Notes: generated by a model from the sequence alone, not told the origin. 64,000 nt of DNA from Luteibacter sp. OK325 (GCF_003050935.1 NZ_QAOX01000002.1:682001-746000); one strand, 5' to 3'; shown: positions 41,098 through 49,108, counted from the first letter of the stretch. A program made the numbers and translations.

Positions 41098-42654
41098 ATG
41101 ATCCGCGCTCCGTACACACGATTCATTGCATCGGCAGCCCTTGCACTCGCTGCCTGTAACACGCACGCCACAAATGTCCTCGACCCATGGGTAGGAACCT
41201 GGGGCGTAGCTCCGCAGTCCTACACGGGTGATGGCGCTCCCACTGGCAAGACCCTACGCCAGATCGTGCATACCAGCATCGCCGGCACGGCCCTGCGCAT
41301 CACGGTGTCGAATCTCTATGGCAACGGGCCGTTGACCTTGTCGAACGTTCACGGTGCACTCGCCACGACAGGTTCTACCGTCGATGCTGGCACGGACCAC
41401 GTCCTGACCTTCAACGGTCTCTCCTCAGTCACGCTTGCACCCGGTCAGGCGATCACCAGCGACGGCATCGACTTCCCTGTTCCGGCCCTAGGCAACGTGG
41501 CCGTGAGTTTCTTCGTTGCCCAGGCGCCGTCCACTTTCACGGGACATTCCTTCAGCCAGCAGGATCGCTATGTGGCCGACGGCGATGTCGCGGGCAACCC
41601 GACCATCAATGCGACTGCTATCGGCGACTATGAGTTCCTGACCAATGTCGACGTGCAGAGCCAGACGACCCGTGGTGCGGTCGTGGCGATCGGTGCATCG
41701 ATCACCGATGGTTACGCGTCGACCTATGGGGCCAACCATCGCTGGCCGAACCGGCTCGCCGAGCGCCTGCAAGCTGCCGGTATCGATGTCGGTGTCATCA
41801 ATGAAGGCATCAGCGGAAACAACCTCTTTGCGGATGGCTCCGGCGAGAGCGGGCTCAAACGCTTTGGCCGCGATGCCCTGGGTCAGGCAGGCGTTCGTTG
41901 GGTGATCTTCTCCGACGATCCGCTGAACGACCTCGGCAGCGGCAATCCCCAGGCGACGGTACCGGGCGTGATCGCGGCGATGCAGTCACTCATCGACAGC
42001 ACACATGCCAAGGGAGTCCGCTTCGCCTGCTCGACGCTCACCCCGTGGGAGGGATCCTCGAGCTGGACCGCCGCGCGTGAAATCGTGCGCCAGGGCATCA
42101 ATGCCTGGATCAAGGGTCCGGATTCCACCTGCGACGCGGTCGTCGATCAGGATGCGGCCACGCATGACCCGGCACGTCCCACAGCGTTCCTGCCCGCCTA
42201 TGACTCCGGTGACCACCTTCATCCCAATGATGCGGGTTACGTCGCCATTGCCGGCGCCGTGAATCTCGCACTGTTTACCCCCGTCAGCCTGGCGACGGTA
42301 ACGGCACCGACCGGCTGCGGTGCTTTCCAACCCGGTAATGGGCTGAAGCCCGGCCAGACGCTTCAATCCTGCGACGGGCGCTTCACGCTCCTCCTTCAGA
42401 ACGACGGCAACCTGGTTCTCTATAAGGGTTCGTCGCAGCCGCTCTGGTCCACTGGCACCGTCAACCAGGACAGCGCGCAGCTCGAGCTGACGCCGTCGGG
42501 TGACTTCGTGCTCTACGGCGAACTCGGTGAATCGCTGTGGCGATCGGGCAACGCGGGCCAGACGGCGGCGCAGGCGTTCTTGCAGGGCGACGGAAACCTC
42601 GTCATCTACGGGCCGACATCGGCTGTGTGGGCGTCGAATACGGCGGGTCAATGA
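41098..42654 (+). CDS. Lipoprotein SGNH hydrolase with C-terminal bulb-lectin domain
   Basis: 518 aa from ATG 41098; the signal peptide has a lipobox L17-A18-A19-C20. After an N-terminal beta domain (about 30-190), the SGNH domain shows block I VVAIGASITDGYAS, EGISGNN, a DDPLND block, and D-H-L-H-P-N-D with the catalytic Asp/His. The C-terminal 110 residues form a B-type (mannose-binding, bulb lectin) beta-prism: two QxDGNLVxY motifs (LLQNDGNLVLY, FLQGDGNLVIY) and a degenerate third (PSGDFVLYG). The layout suggests an esterase, probably of acetylated or acylated polysaccharide, tethered to a membrane and guided by mannose binding. Substrate is unknown. Confidence 0.85.
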   Translation: MIRAPYTRFIASAALALAACNTHATNVLDPWVGTWGVAPQSYTGDGAPTGKTLRQIVHTSIAGTALRITVSNLYGNGPLTLSNVHGALATTGSTVDAGTDHVLTFNGLSSVTLAPGQAITSDGIDFPVPALGNVAVSFFVAQAPSTFTGHSFSQQDRYVADGDVAGNPTINATAIGDYEFLTNVDVQSQTTRGAVVAIGASITDGYASTYGANHRWPNRLAERLQAAGIDVGVINEGISGNNLFADGSGESGLKRFGRDALGQAGVRWVIFSDDPLNDLGSGNPQATVPGVIAAMQSLIDSTHAKGVRFACSTLTPWEGSSSWTAAREIVRQGINAWIKGPDSTCDAVVDQDAATHDPARPTAFLPAYDSGDHLHPNDAGYVAIAGAVNLALFTPVSLATVTAPTGCGAFQPGNGLKPGQTLQSCDGRFTLLLQNDGNLVLYKGSSQPLWSTGTVNQDSAQLELTPSGDFVLYGELGESLWRSGNAGQTAAQAFLQGDGNLVIYGPTSAVWASNTAGQ

Positions 42655-42679
42655 AGGCTTCGCCGATCAGGTCGCGAGT

Positions 42680-43246
42680 CTATGGCTGCGGCGTGACGGT
42701 CGGTTTTCCATCCACCAGCTCAAACCGAAACGCATAGTCGAGACTGAAGGGCGCATTTTTACGTTTCTGGGACATGTTTCCCCGGGCATCCTCGACGTCC
42801 TCAACCACCGTCATCGGCGTGAACTGCCAGCGGAGGACCGCTTCCCGGCAGGCGGCGAAGAAGGCTGCGTGGGACGGCGTCGAGGCCACATCCAGATCTC
42901 TGACATCGGTGACGTGGCCCTGTTCGTCGATGATCGCTTTCACGTGAATGCTGACTGGCGGAAGCTGCTGGCCGACCATGGACGCCGGATAGACCGGCGC
43001 ATCGCGAGCGATGGGCTGCGCCCCAAAAGCGTGTTCGCTGTGTTTGAGCTGGTAAGCCCCCGACGAAGCCGTCGGAACAACGCTGTAACTGACAGCACCG
43101 GCTTTATCGGGAGTTTGTCCCTTCACGGGAGGGGACGTAGCGGTTTGGCAGCCCGTTAGCGCGAGGAAACCCCCGAGCAACATGCACCCAAAGAAGACGC
43201 TAACGGAAGTCGAACCCTGCTCACGCAACTGGTTGCCCTGAAGCAT
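42680..43246 (-). CDS. Lipoprotein with TonB C-terminal-like domain
   Basis: 188 aa from ATG 43246. A late hydrophobic segment ends in a lipobox (LALTGC, C33). Residues about 80-165 (APVYPASMVGQQLPPVSIHVKAIIDEQGHVTDVRDLDVAS...FFAACREAVLRWQFTP) match the TonB_C/energy-transducer pattern of two strands and a helix. Genuine TonB proteins have an N-terminal transmembrane anchor and a Pro-rich spacer; here both are replaced by a lipid anchor and a short spacer, so coupling to ExbBD is doubtful. The upstream gap 43247-43501 has only small GC hairpins. Confidence 0.72.
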   Translation of the reverse strand: MLQGNQLREQGSTSVSVFFGCMLLGGFLALTGCQTATSPPVKGQTPDKAGAVSYSVVPTASSGAYQLKHSEHAFGAQPIARDAPVYPASMVGQQLPPVSIHVKAIIDEQGHVTDVRDLDVASTPSHAAFFAACREAVLRWQFTPMTVVEDVEDARGNMSQKRKNAPFSLDYAFRFELVDGKPTVTPQP

Positions 43247-43501
43247 TTTCTATCCCCATGTTGACCGATGTGGAATGGCAGCCCGAGGGCCGGCGTCCGG
43301 CCTGGCACACCGGTGCATCCTAGCCGTATTTCTGTGGGGTCAGAAACTTGATCTGATGGCGAACCCCAGGGAGCGCCGTGCTGCACCAGCTACCCGGACA
43401 TGTGATGATCCGACCGCCGGATCTGCCGCGAAAGCTGGCCAGGGGTATCCGGCCCACCTTCTCTGTCGATCCTAGGCGCTGGAACCATCCGGGGACTCTT
43501 C

Positions 43502-44788
43502 ATGCGTTTGCTCTTGGTTCTGGCAGGAATGGCTATCGGGTTTATAGCGGCTCCCATCTGGGCGCAGACGCCCGACCTCTCGCCCCTGGCAACCCAACTC
43601 GAAAAAGTCCGCCACTCCCACGGCATAAACGAGGAGCGCGATGCCGGACCCGAGTTCACGCCGGTGAAACAGGCATTGCGCGCATGGGTGGAGCAGCAGC
43701 TACCTCCGGCACCCGGCACGAGCATGCCGGATGGCACGACCTACTACCTGGCGTCCGACGACTTGACGCCGCTGAGTGCGCGGCTGAACCAGACACTGGA
43801 TGCGGCCAGACTGACTTGCGGCCGACCGGACTCGAAGGAGTACAGGTGTGGTGCCGATCCCACGCGCACGGAGGACCAGCGGGGGTATCTCGACGAGGTC
43901 CGCATCGCCCGCCTCGACGATCGCTACCTTCTGGTGGTGACAGGTGTGGGCATGAACTGCGGTTTCGACCAGTCGGCTTATGTCTACGAACAGGGGCCGG
44001 ATCACCATTGGCGCCTGCTGATCAGTATCGAGCAGGACCGCTATGGCAAGGACGAATACAAGCCCCAGCATTTTCTCTCGCTCGCGACATCCCCTTCGGA
44101 CACGGCATGGAACGAACCTGCACCGCCGCCCCTCGTGGTTACGCTCGGCTACTCGCCCTGGTGTTCATCGAACTGGCAAGTCCTTTACACGACACTGTGG
44201 CAGGCATCCAGGAGCACGACGACCCCGCCCGCTCTGATAGATCGGGAGGATTCGCTCTATATGGGCGATGACTTTGTTGCCGCAGCGCACCTGGCGAACA
44301 ACGACCTGCTTGTGCAGTTCATGGGCTCCAGCATCGACGGCATTGCGCTGGTCCGGCCGCATATCCTCCATTATCGAATCGGGCCGAATCATGTAGTCAC
44401 GCGTATTGCGCCTGCCGCCCTCGACCCTCAGGCCTTCGTCGATGAGTGGATGACCACTCCCTGGGCGGACGCATCCCGCTGGTTACCTCCATCCGCCGAG
44501 AGAACCGCATTGGCAAAGTTGCACGCCGAAGAGAGACGCGGCCCCCTCACCGGTGAGGTCGACGGCCCTCCCACGCGTTGCCGCAAGTCCACGTCCCTGT
44601 GGCAGGTGACCTTCAATGAGGACACCGATGGGAATCTCGTACCGCGGTATTTCAAGGTCCAGTGGACGGCCCCGTACGACTTCAACCTGGTTGCCTCTTC
44701 CACCAAACCCTTTCCGGGCTGTGACGAGAAGGCGGCGCCCCAATCGACCGTAGGGACGTTGTTTCCGCGTCAGGGGTGGACGCCGTGA
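43502..44788 (+). CDS. Unrecognised secreted protein
   Basis: 428 aa with a clear signal peptide (MRLLLVLAGMAIGFIAAPIWAQ). I do not recognise the family. It contains paired cysteines (TCGR..YRCG, MNCG, WCSS, TRCRK, PGCD) likely to form disulfides in the periplasm, many Trp/Tyr residues and no membrane helix, repeat or catalytic motif I can name. The central YLLVVTGVGMNCGFDQSAYVYEQG and LVVTLGYSPWCSSNWQVLYTTLWQ strands suggest a beta-rich fold. GC content and start are normal for the region, and the neighbours give no functional clue. Confidence 0.75.
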   Translation: MRLLLVLAGMAIGFIAAPIWAQTPDLSPLATQLEKVRHSHGINEERDAGPEFTPVKQALRAWVEQQLPPAPGTSMPDGTTYYLASDDLTPLSARLNQTLDAARLTCGRPDSKEYRCGADPTRTEDQRGYLDEVRIARLDDRYLLVVTGVGMNCGFDQSAYVYEQGPDHHWRLLISIEQDRYGKDEYKPQHFLSLATSPSDTAWNEPAPPPLVVTLGYSPWCSSNWQVLYTTLWQASRSTTTPPALIDREDSLYMGDDFVAAAHLANNDLLVQFMGSSIDGIALVRPHILHYRIGPNHVVTRIAPAALDPQAFVDEWMTTPWADASRWLPPSAERTALAKLHAEERRGPLTGEVDGPPTRCRKSTSLWQVTFNEDTDGNLVPRYFKVQWTAPYDFNLVASSTKPFPGCDEKAAPQSTVGTLFPRQGWTP

Positions 44789-44823
44789 GTCGCCGTGAAG
44801 GAGACAAACTCAGGAGCCATTCA

Positions 44824-44839
44824 TATACTGATGAGTATA
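44824..44839. promoter_or_regulatory. Dyad with promoter-like sequence
   Basis: TATACT-GATG-AGTATA, perfect 6-bp arms, overlaps a TATAGT (44836-44841). It may be the operator-promoter of the decayed toxin-antitoxin remnant downstream, or of a short transcript ending at the 44926-44953 terminator. Confidence 0.35.
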
Positions 44840-44925
44840 GTTATTCCCAAGGCAGCCGAGAGGCGCCCGGTCCCAGGCATTTAGCGGTTCCCCTGCCGCA
44901 TTGCATTGACGGATTACTCCAGAAG

Positions 44926-44953
44926 AGCCCACGGCCCCCTCCGTGGGCTTTTT
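44926..44953 (+). terminator. Rho-independent terminator
   Basis: AGCCCACGG-CCCCCT-CCGTGGGCT, a 9-bp stem followed by a T-run (44949-44953), 138 nt after the stop of the secreted-protein gene. It could end that mRNA or a short RNA starting near 44845. Confidence 0.8.
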
Positions 44954-45010
44954 CTCGTCTCACGATCCCTGCCCCTTATCCTGCCCCTCAAAGAGCTAGG
45001 CGGTTCTTGC

Positions 45011-45187
45011 CGCATTTTCACGTGTGAATTAGACGCCTTCGGCGACTTTCTGGACGACCTGGCAGCAGCGGCTGCCGCCAAGGTACTCGGCGTCATCGAG
45101 AAGCTGGAGAAGGGCCATAAGAGCGGTTTGAAGCCCTTGGGCGAGGGCCTGGCGGAATGGCGCATTGATTGGGGGCCAGGTATTCGG
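45011..45187 (+). pseudogene. RelE/HigB-like toxin remnant
   Basis: The frame reads RIFTCELDAFGDFLDDL..AKVLGVIEKLEKG..LKPLGEGLAEWRIDWGPGIR, matching the core of phage-derived Gp49/HigB-type toxins (FxDxL, AKxLxxIxxLExG, KPLGxGLxELRIxxGPG-R). The usual VYF..GxxxVLLxGGxKxxQ C-terminus is absent: a low-complexity Asp/His run replaces it. No ATG with a ribosome site precedes the match. It is read as a decayed gene. Similarity is from recalled family patterns. Confidence 0.45.
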
Positions 45188-45230
45188 CACGATGACGATG
45201 ACGAGGACGGGAAGAACGAACACCACGACG

Positions 45231-45407
45231 ATGACGGTAGACCCGCGGGTGCGCATCATTGCGCGCCTGCGCCGCGATCCAGATTTTGCGATGGCCACGG
45301 TGGGCGAAGCTGTCGAAATGCTGGCCGATGGCCATGCGTCGGACGAGGTCGCCTGTGCTCATCGCTCAACCTGCACGCGAACCGCCAACAGCTTCAGCCC
45401 CCGATGA
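45231..45407 (+). pseudogene. HigA-like antitoxin remnant
   Basis: Reading from ATG 45231, DPRVRIIARLRRDPDFAMATVGEAVEMLADGHASDEVA aligns without gaps to the small antidote family pattern ARxxRDPxFAxxxxxEAxxxxxxG. It is in a different frame from the toxin remnant, in the expected toxin-then-antitoxin order. The C-terminus that normally follows (LRDxVNATxGF) is missing, and the last 49 nt overlap the end of the sigma-factor gene on the other strand. Confidence 0.4.
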
Positions 45408-45928
45408 ATACCAACCTTGATGGCTGATTCCGATAAGCCACTGCATCGGGCCGCCTCTGCCACGGAGAGGCCCTGCAGTTTCACCAGCTCGATCGGCACG
45501 CGATGACGATCAGGCAAGGCCTCAAGCAAGCCGGCCACATCCCGGCGAGCATCTGCCGCTTCTACATCCGACTTGCCGAAATGTAACTCGTCATCGACCA
45601 CCTCATGCAATGCCTCGCGCCGGGCATGGCGACGAAAGAAGTCCATGAGCTTGTAACGAGCGATAGCCCTCGCCCAGGTGGTTAACGGCCGGTTGCTTTG
45701 GTAGGTGTGCAGCGCGTCATGCACAGCCAGCAGAGTCTCCTGAAGAATATCTTCGACATCATCGAGACGATGCGGAAGTCGCCGGCGAAGGAAGGTGCGC
45801 AGATGCCCGGACAGCCCATCGAGGAACTGGCAATACACGAAGGCATCGCCAGCCAGCCCGAAGAGCAGTTGCCGCTTTAACCTGGCCTCTAGGGACCCAT
45901 AAGAGTCCTGGAGCGAAGGCACCGCCAT
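45359..45928 (-). CDS. ECF-type sigma factor
   Basis: 189 aa. Region 2: SGHLRTFLRRRLPHRLDDVEDILQETLLAVHDALHTYQSNRPLTTWARAIARYKLMDFFRR; region 4: LLEALPDRHRVPIELVKLQGLSVAEAARCSGLSESAIKVGIHRGLKLL. This is the extracytoplasmic-function group. It is 20 nt downstream of the cytochrome P460 gene and in the same direction, so they are probably cotranscribed. Sigma factors of this type usually have a membrane anti-sigma gene immediately downstream; here only a short frame overlaps its stop and no multi-helix protein follows, so the factor seems to lack its usual partner. Confidence 0.9.
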   Translation of the reverse strand: MAVPSLQDSYGSLEARLKRQLLFGLAGDAFVYCQFLDGLSGHLRTFLRRRLPHRLDDVEDILQETLLAVHDALHTYQSNRPLTTWARAIARYKLMDFFRRHARREALHEVVDDELHFGKSDVEAADARRDVAGLLEALPDRHRVPIELVKLQGLSVAEAARCSGLSESAIKVGIHRGLKLLAVRVQVER

Positions 45929-45948
45929 ACCGTCGTCTCTCGACCACC

Positions 45949-46521
45949 TTACTTTCTTAGTACGGGGTAGCCCTGAACATAGATCCAGTCGGTGTCTTTG
46001 GCCGGAACGTGGCAGCCCTGGCAGTCGGTGTGATAGTCGGTGGATGTGGTTTTCTTGGTGTCCCCAGCGTCAAACCACGACCAGCCCCAACCATCTCCCC
46101 AAAGTTTGTTGCCCGGATGACTGTTCTTTTCATCCTTGATCATCACGAACCACCCCATCAGCTTCTCCGAGTGGCTGACAATTCCAGTGGTCATCGGCGC
46201 CGTCCCGGTCTCGTAGACTTCCTTTACCAGCACATCACCATCCGAGAACTTGCCGTTCTTCTTGTAGCCATCGACCGCCTTGGGCGACGCATAGACTGAA
46301 TGAATCTGGGCCGCGCCATCTTTTCCCTTGGGCGCCGCGACGGACCAGGAGCCAAGGTAGTCGTATGAGGTTCGATAGCCCTCCGGCACATGCAGGGCAC
46401 CGGAGGCGTCCGCAATCGATGCCGGAGCAGCGGCGACCTTCTCCTTGGCGTTGACGGGCGCAACGAGCGTGGCGATGGACAGGGCAAGCGACGCCATCGC
46501 GACGGATACTTTCCGGATCAT
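45949..46521 (-). CDS. Cytochrome P460 family protein
   Basis: 190 aa from ATG 46521 (GAGGA 7-8 nt upstream; longer frames lack a ribosome site). Signal peptide ending VNAKE. Typical P460 blocks: DYLGSWSV, IHSVYASPKAVDGYKKNGKFSDGDVLVKEV, WFVMIKDEKN, WGDGWGWSWF, and the c-type haem motif C167-Q-G-C-H171 followed by VPAKDTDWIYVQGYPVL. P460 proteins bind haem covalently through CxxCH plus a Lys or Met cross-link and oxidise hydroxylamine or bind NO. Periplasmic. Coupled to the downstream ECF sigma gene. Activity versus NO defence cannot be told apart here. Confidence 0.88.
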   Translation of the reverse strand: MIRKVSVAMASLALSIATLVAPVNAKEKVAAAPASIADASGALHVPEGYRTSYDYLGSWSVAAPKGKDGAAQIHSVYASPKAVDGYKKNGKFSDGDVLVKEVYETGTAPMTTGIVSHSEKLMGWFVMIKDEKNSHPGNKLWGDGWGWSWFDAGDTKKTTSTDYHTDCQGCHVPAKDTDWIYVQGYPVLRK

Positions 46522-46697
46522 CGGGGGTTCCTCTGAGTTAAAGGTGCGTGTTCGTACAGCCCGGCGAGATTGCCAGCCATCGTGGGAAGAGCAACTGGAC
46601 CCCGACATGGGAGCGACGTCCTCGTTATCACCCCTAGTGAACCCGCGATCGCCCATCCGGGATAGCCCCGAACGAGTCTACGTATCGGCGTTCGTTC

Positions 46698-47333
46698 TCA
46701 ATCGCCCGCGCGAGCCAGTGCGTAGTCGCCACCCGTATCGACAGCACGCCGATAGGCCGGACGCGCTTGCAGGAGACGAATCCACGTATCCAGCGCCGGA
46801 TAGTCGTTACGATCGACCAGAAGCGCTGCCACTTCGGCCACGAAGCTCATTTGAACATCGGCCGCGGTGAACAACTCGCCCAACAGGAACGGGCCGTCTT
46901 GCAGCGACGTATCGATGTAGCTCAGGTGAAGATGAAGCTCGGACGCGACGAGATTCTTCAGAGGCTGCCACTTACGGTCGAGCCTGTTCACCGTACCTTT
47001 CATGATCAGTGGCAGCGACGCCGAGCCTTCGGCGTAGTGCAACCAGTGGACATACTGATCGTAGTCGTCGGTTTCCGGGGCGGGCGTCAGACGTCCCTTC
47101 CCGTGCCGACGAATGATGTAGTCGATGATCGCCCCCGACTCGGCAATGGTTCTGCCGTCATCCGTCACGATGGGCGACTTCCCCAGTGGATGAATCGCCT
47201 TGAGCGACTCGGGAGCCATCCCTGTCCTGGCGTCACGCTCATAATGCTGGATTCGGTACGGCACGCCGAGCTCTTCGAGAAGCCAGGCGATTCGGTGCGA
47301 TCGGGAGTTATTGAGGTGATGGACAGTCAACAT
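46698..47333 (-). CDS. Glutathione S-transferase
   Basis: 211 aa from ATG 47333. N-terminal thioredoxin-like domain with HHLNNSRSHRIAWLLEELGVPY, GKSPIVTDDGRTIAESGAIIDYI (cis-Pro and the ES pair binding glutathione), and an all-helical C-terminal domain with FTAADVQMSF. The SRSHR segment is at the position of the Ser/Cys activating residue in bacterial GSTs. It conjugates electrophiles to glutathione in the cytosol. Last gene of the run from the quinone oxidoreductase, 22 nt after azoR. Confidence 0.92.
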   Translation of the reverse strand: MLTVHHLNNSRSHRIAWLLEELGVPYRIQHYERDARTGMAPESLKAIHPLGKSPIVTDDGRTIAESGAIIDYIIRRHGKGRLTPAPETDDYDQYVHWLHYAEGSASLPLIMKGTVNRLDRKWQPLKNLVASELHLHLSYIDTSLQDGPFLLGELFTAADVQMSFVAEVAALLVDRNDYPALDTWIRLLQARPAYRRAVDTGGDYALARAGD

Positions 47334-47355
47334 CAGCTGGCTCCGTTCATGAAAC

Positions 47356-47964
47356 CTATCCCATGACCGTAAAGTCGATCGCCGCAAGCGCTTCGTTCCG
47401 CGCGCGGGTCGCCTGGTCAGGGTCGAGAAAAGCGGTGGCCTGCACGGCGAGGAAATGCAGGGTCTTCAAACCCATGCTACCCAGCACCACCGACAGATAC
47501 GGCGTAAGAAAATCGGGCTGATTGGCACGCTCGCCGCTAAAGACGCCACCGGAAGCGATGCCGATAAATACCGGGCGATCCTGGAGCATGCCCACCTTCC
47601 CTGCCGGCGTCGACATGAACGTGCGACCGGCGCGCAGCACCTGGTCGATCCACGCCTTGAAAACCGACGGAACGGTCAAGTTGTTCATGGGCGTCCCGAT
47701 GACAACCACGTCGGCCGCCTCGATCTCCTGAATAAGCACTTCGGAAAGGTCCAGAGAGCCCTTCGGTGGTGCTGCCAGGGTAGCTGGCGTCGACAGAGCG
47801 GTCGCGTAGTCGGGCGAAGCATGCGGCAGTGGTGCGGTGCCGAGGTCTCGCCGGCAGATGCTCGCGCCGGGCGTGGCCTCGAGAAGCATCTTGACGATGG
47901 CCGCTGAAAGATCGCGGCTGTGCGATCCCGGACGCGGGCTGCAGTCGATATGGAGAATATTCAT
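47356..47964 (-). CDS. azoR: FMN-dependent NADH:quinone/azo reductase
   Basis: 202 aa flavodoxin-fold protein. HIDCSPRPGSHSRDLS binds the FMN phosphate; IGTPMNNLTVPSVFKAWIDQVLRAGRTF is the AzoR signature. It reduces quinones and azo compounds by two electrons, avoiding semiquinones. It lies between the AhpD-like pair and the glutathione transferase with short gaps (19 and 22 nt), consistent with one electrophile-defence transcript. Confidence 0.92.
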   Translation of the reverse strand: MNILHIDCSPRPGSHSRDLSAAIVKMLLEATPGASICRRDLGTAPLPHASPDYATALSTPATLAAPPKGSLDLSEVLIQEIEAADVVVIGTPMNNLTVPSVFKAWIDQVLRAGRTFMSTPAGKVGMLQDRPVFIGIASGGVFSGERANQPDFLTPYLSVVLGSMGLKTLHFLAVQATAFLDPDQATRARNEALAAIDFTVMG

Positions 47965-47983
47965 GCCAAATCCATCTCCATGG

Positions 47984-48526
47984 TCAGATCGATCCCGCCG
48001 GTGTAACGGCGGGATAATCCTTCTCGGGATCGAACACGTTGTTGAGGAAGTTCGTCAGCGAGTACACGGCCACCAGCGCAACGATTTCCATGAGATTCGC
48101 ATCCGTGTAGCCGGCATCGCGGACGGCCTGCAGATCGGCGTCACCGACCTGGCCACGATGCTCGATGACTTTCCGTGCAAACTGGACAGCCGCATCCCGC
48201 TTCGGGTCGCTTGCATGGCCCTTCCGGGCGAGAATGATTTCGTCGGCCGGCAGCTTCGCCATGCTGGCTGCAAGGCTATGAACCGCCAGGCAGTAGTTGC
48301 AGCCATTCACCTCGGACACCGCGAGGCTGATGACTTCCCGCGTCTTCACGTCGAGCGCCCTGTTCAACGCCCCGCGAAGGGTCGCCCAGGCGTTGAATGC
48401 GATCGGACTCTGCGCAAAGGTCGCCAGCATGTTCGGCGTGAACCCGATGCTCCTGGTGAACATATCGAGAGCCGGCTTCGAATCCGCCGGCACGTGCTCC
48501 GGACTCAGCGCAGTAGTCCTGGGCAT
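47984..48526 (-). CDS. AhpD-like carboxymuconolactone-decarboxylase-family protein, copy 2
   Basis: 180 aa. ALDVKTREVISLAVSEVNGCNYCLAVHS carries the C-x-x-C...H active site of AhpD-type peroxidase-related enzymes, all-helical and cytosolic. MPRTTALSPEHVPADSK and SLTNFLNNVFDPEKDYPAVTP are shared with the preceding gene, which it closely resembles along the full length: a recent tandem duplication (1 nt between the genes). Function is probably reduction of organic peroxides or a disulfide relay; the donor is unknown. Confidence 0.9.
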   Translation of the reverse strand: MPRTTALSPEHVPADSKPALDMFTRSIGFTPNMLATFAQSPIAFNAWATLRGALNRALDVKTREVISLAVSEVNGCNYCLAVHSLAASMAKLPADEIILARKGHASDPKRDAAVQFARKVIEHRGQVGDADLQAVRDAGYTDANLMEIVALVAVYSLTNFLNNVFDPEKDYPAVTPAGSI

Positions 48527-48527
48527 G

Positions 48528-49073
48528 TCAGATCGCCCCAGCCGGCGTAACGGCGGGAAAATCCTTCTCGTGATCGAACACGTTATTGAAGAAGTTCGTC
48601 AGCGAGTACATGGCCACCAGTGCGACGATCTCCATGATATTCGCGTCCGTGTAGCCGGCATCGCGGACAGCCTTCAGATCCGCGTCACCGACGTTGCCGC
48701 GAGTCTCGATGACTTTCTTCGCAAACTGGACCGCGGCGTCCCGCTTCGGTTCGGTCGCATGCCCCTTCCGGGCCAGAATGATTTCATCGGCCGGCAGCTT
48801 GGCCATGTGTTCGGCGGTAAAGCTGTGAACGGTCAGGCAGTAATTACAGCCATTCACCTCGGACACGGCAAGGCCGATGCTGTCACGCGTCTTCACGTCG
48901 AGCGCCTTGCTCATGGAGCCGAGCAGCGTGGCCCACGCGTTGAACGCGATCGGGCTTTTTGCGAAGGCGGTCATCATGTTTGGCGTGAACCCGATGTTCT
49001 TGGTGAATGCATCGAGCGTCGACTTGGATTCGGCCGGCACCTGGTCCGGGGTCAGAGCGGTAATTCGTGACAT
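48528..49073 (-). CDS. AhpD-like carboxymuconolactone-decarboxylase-family protein, copy 1
   Basis: 181 aa paralog of the next gene, roughly three quarters identical by eye, with one extra residue after the C-N-Y-C motif (FTAEHMAKL against LAAS-MAKL). It keeps the C-x-x-C-x-x-x-H site. Preceded by nitroreductase with a 35-nt gap. Retention of two intact copies suggests dosage or distinct partners. Confidence 0.9.
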   Translation of the reverse strand: MSRITALTPDQVPAESKSTLDAFTKNIGFTPNMMTAFAKSPIAFNAWATLLGSMSKALDVKTRDSIGLAVSEVNGCNYCLTVHSFTAEHMAKLPADEIILARKGHATEPKRDAAVQFAKKVIETRGNVGDADLKAVRDAGYTDANIMEIVALVAMYSLTNFFNNVFDHEKDFPAVTPAGAI

Positions 49074-49108
49074 CGTAGTTATCCTGGTATCAGTGATTTG
49101 ATGAACGC

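Noticed and set aside
43328-43372. GGGGTCAGAAACTTGATCTGATGGCGAACCCC, possible insertion-sequence end
   Set aside because: The short inverted ends (GGGGT and ACCCC) are suggestive, but no transposase, partner end or target duplication is visible.
44840-44953. Possible small RNA between the dyad at 44824 and the terminator at 44926
   Set aside because: It has a promoter-like TATAGT and a good terminator but no conserved RNA structure or family recognised. The terminator may simply serve the upstream gene, so it was not called as an ncRNA.
45029-45298. Minus-strand 89-codon frame with a hydrophobic run (VIVVVFVLPVLVIVIV)
   Set aside because: The hydrophobic stretch is the complement of a GAY-repeat low-complexity run. 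There is no ribosome site and no similarity I recognise.
45093-45362. Frame overlapping the ECF sigma stop by ATGA, a candidate anti-sigma (NrsF-like)
   Set aside because: Only the first dozen residues (MSTGDLVRRMA) look plausible. The rest is Arg/His-rich with no membrane helices. The same DNA fits an antitoxin remnant better on the other strand.
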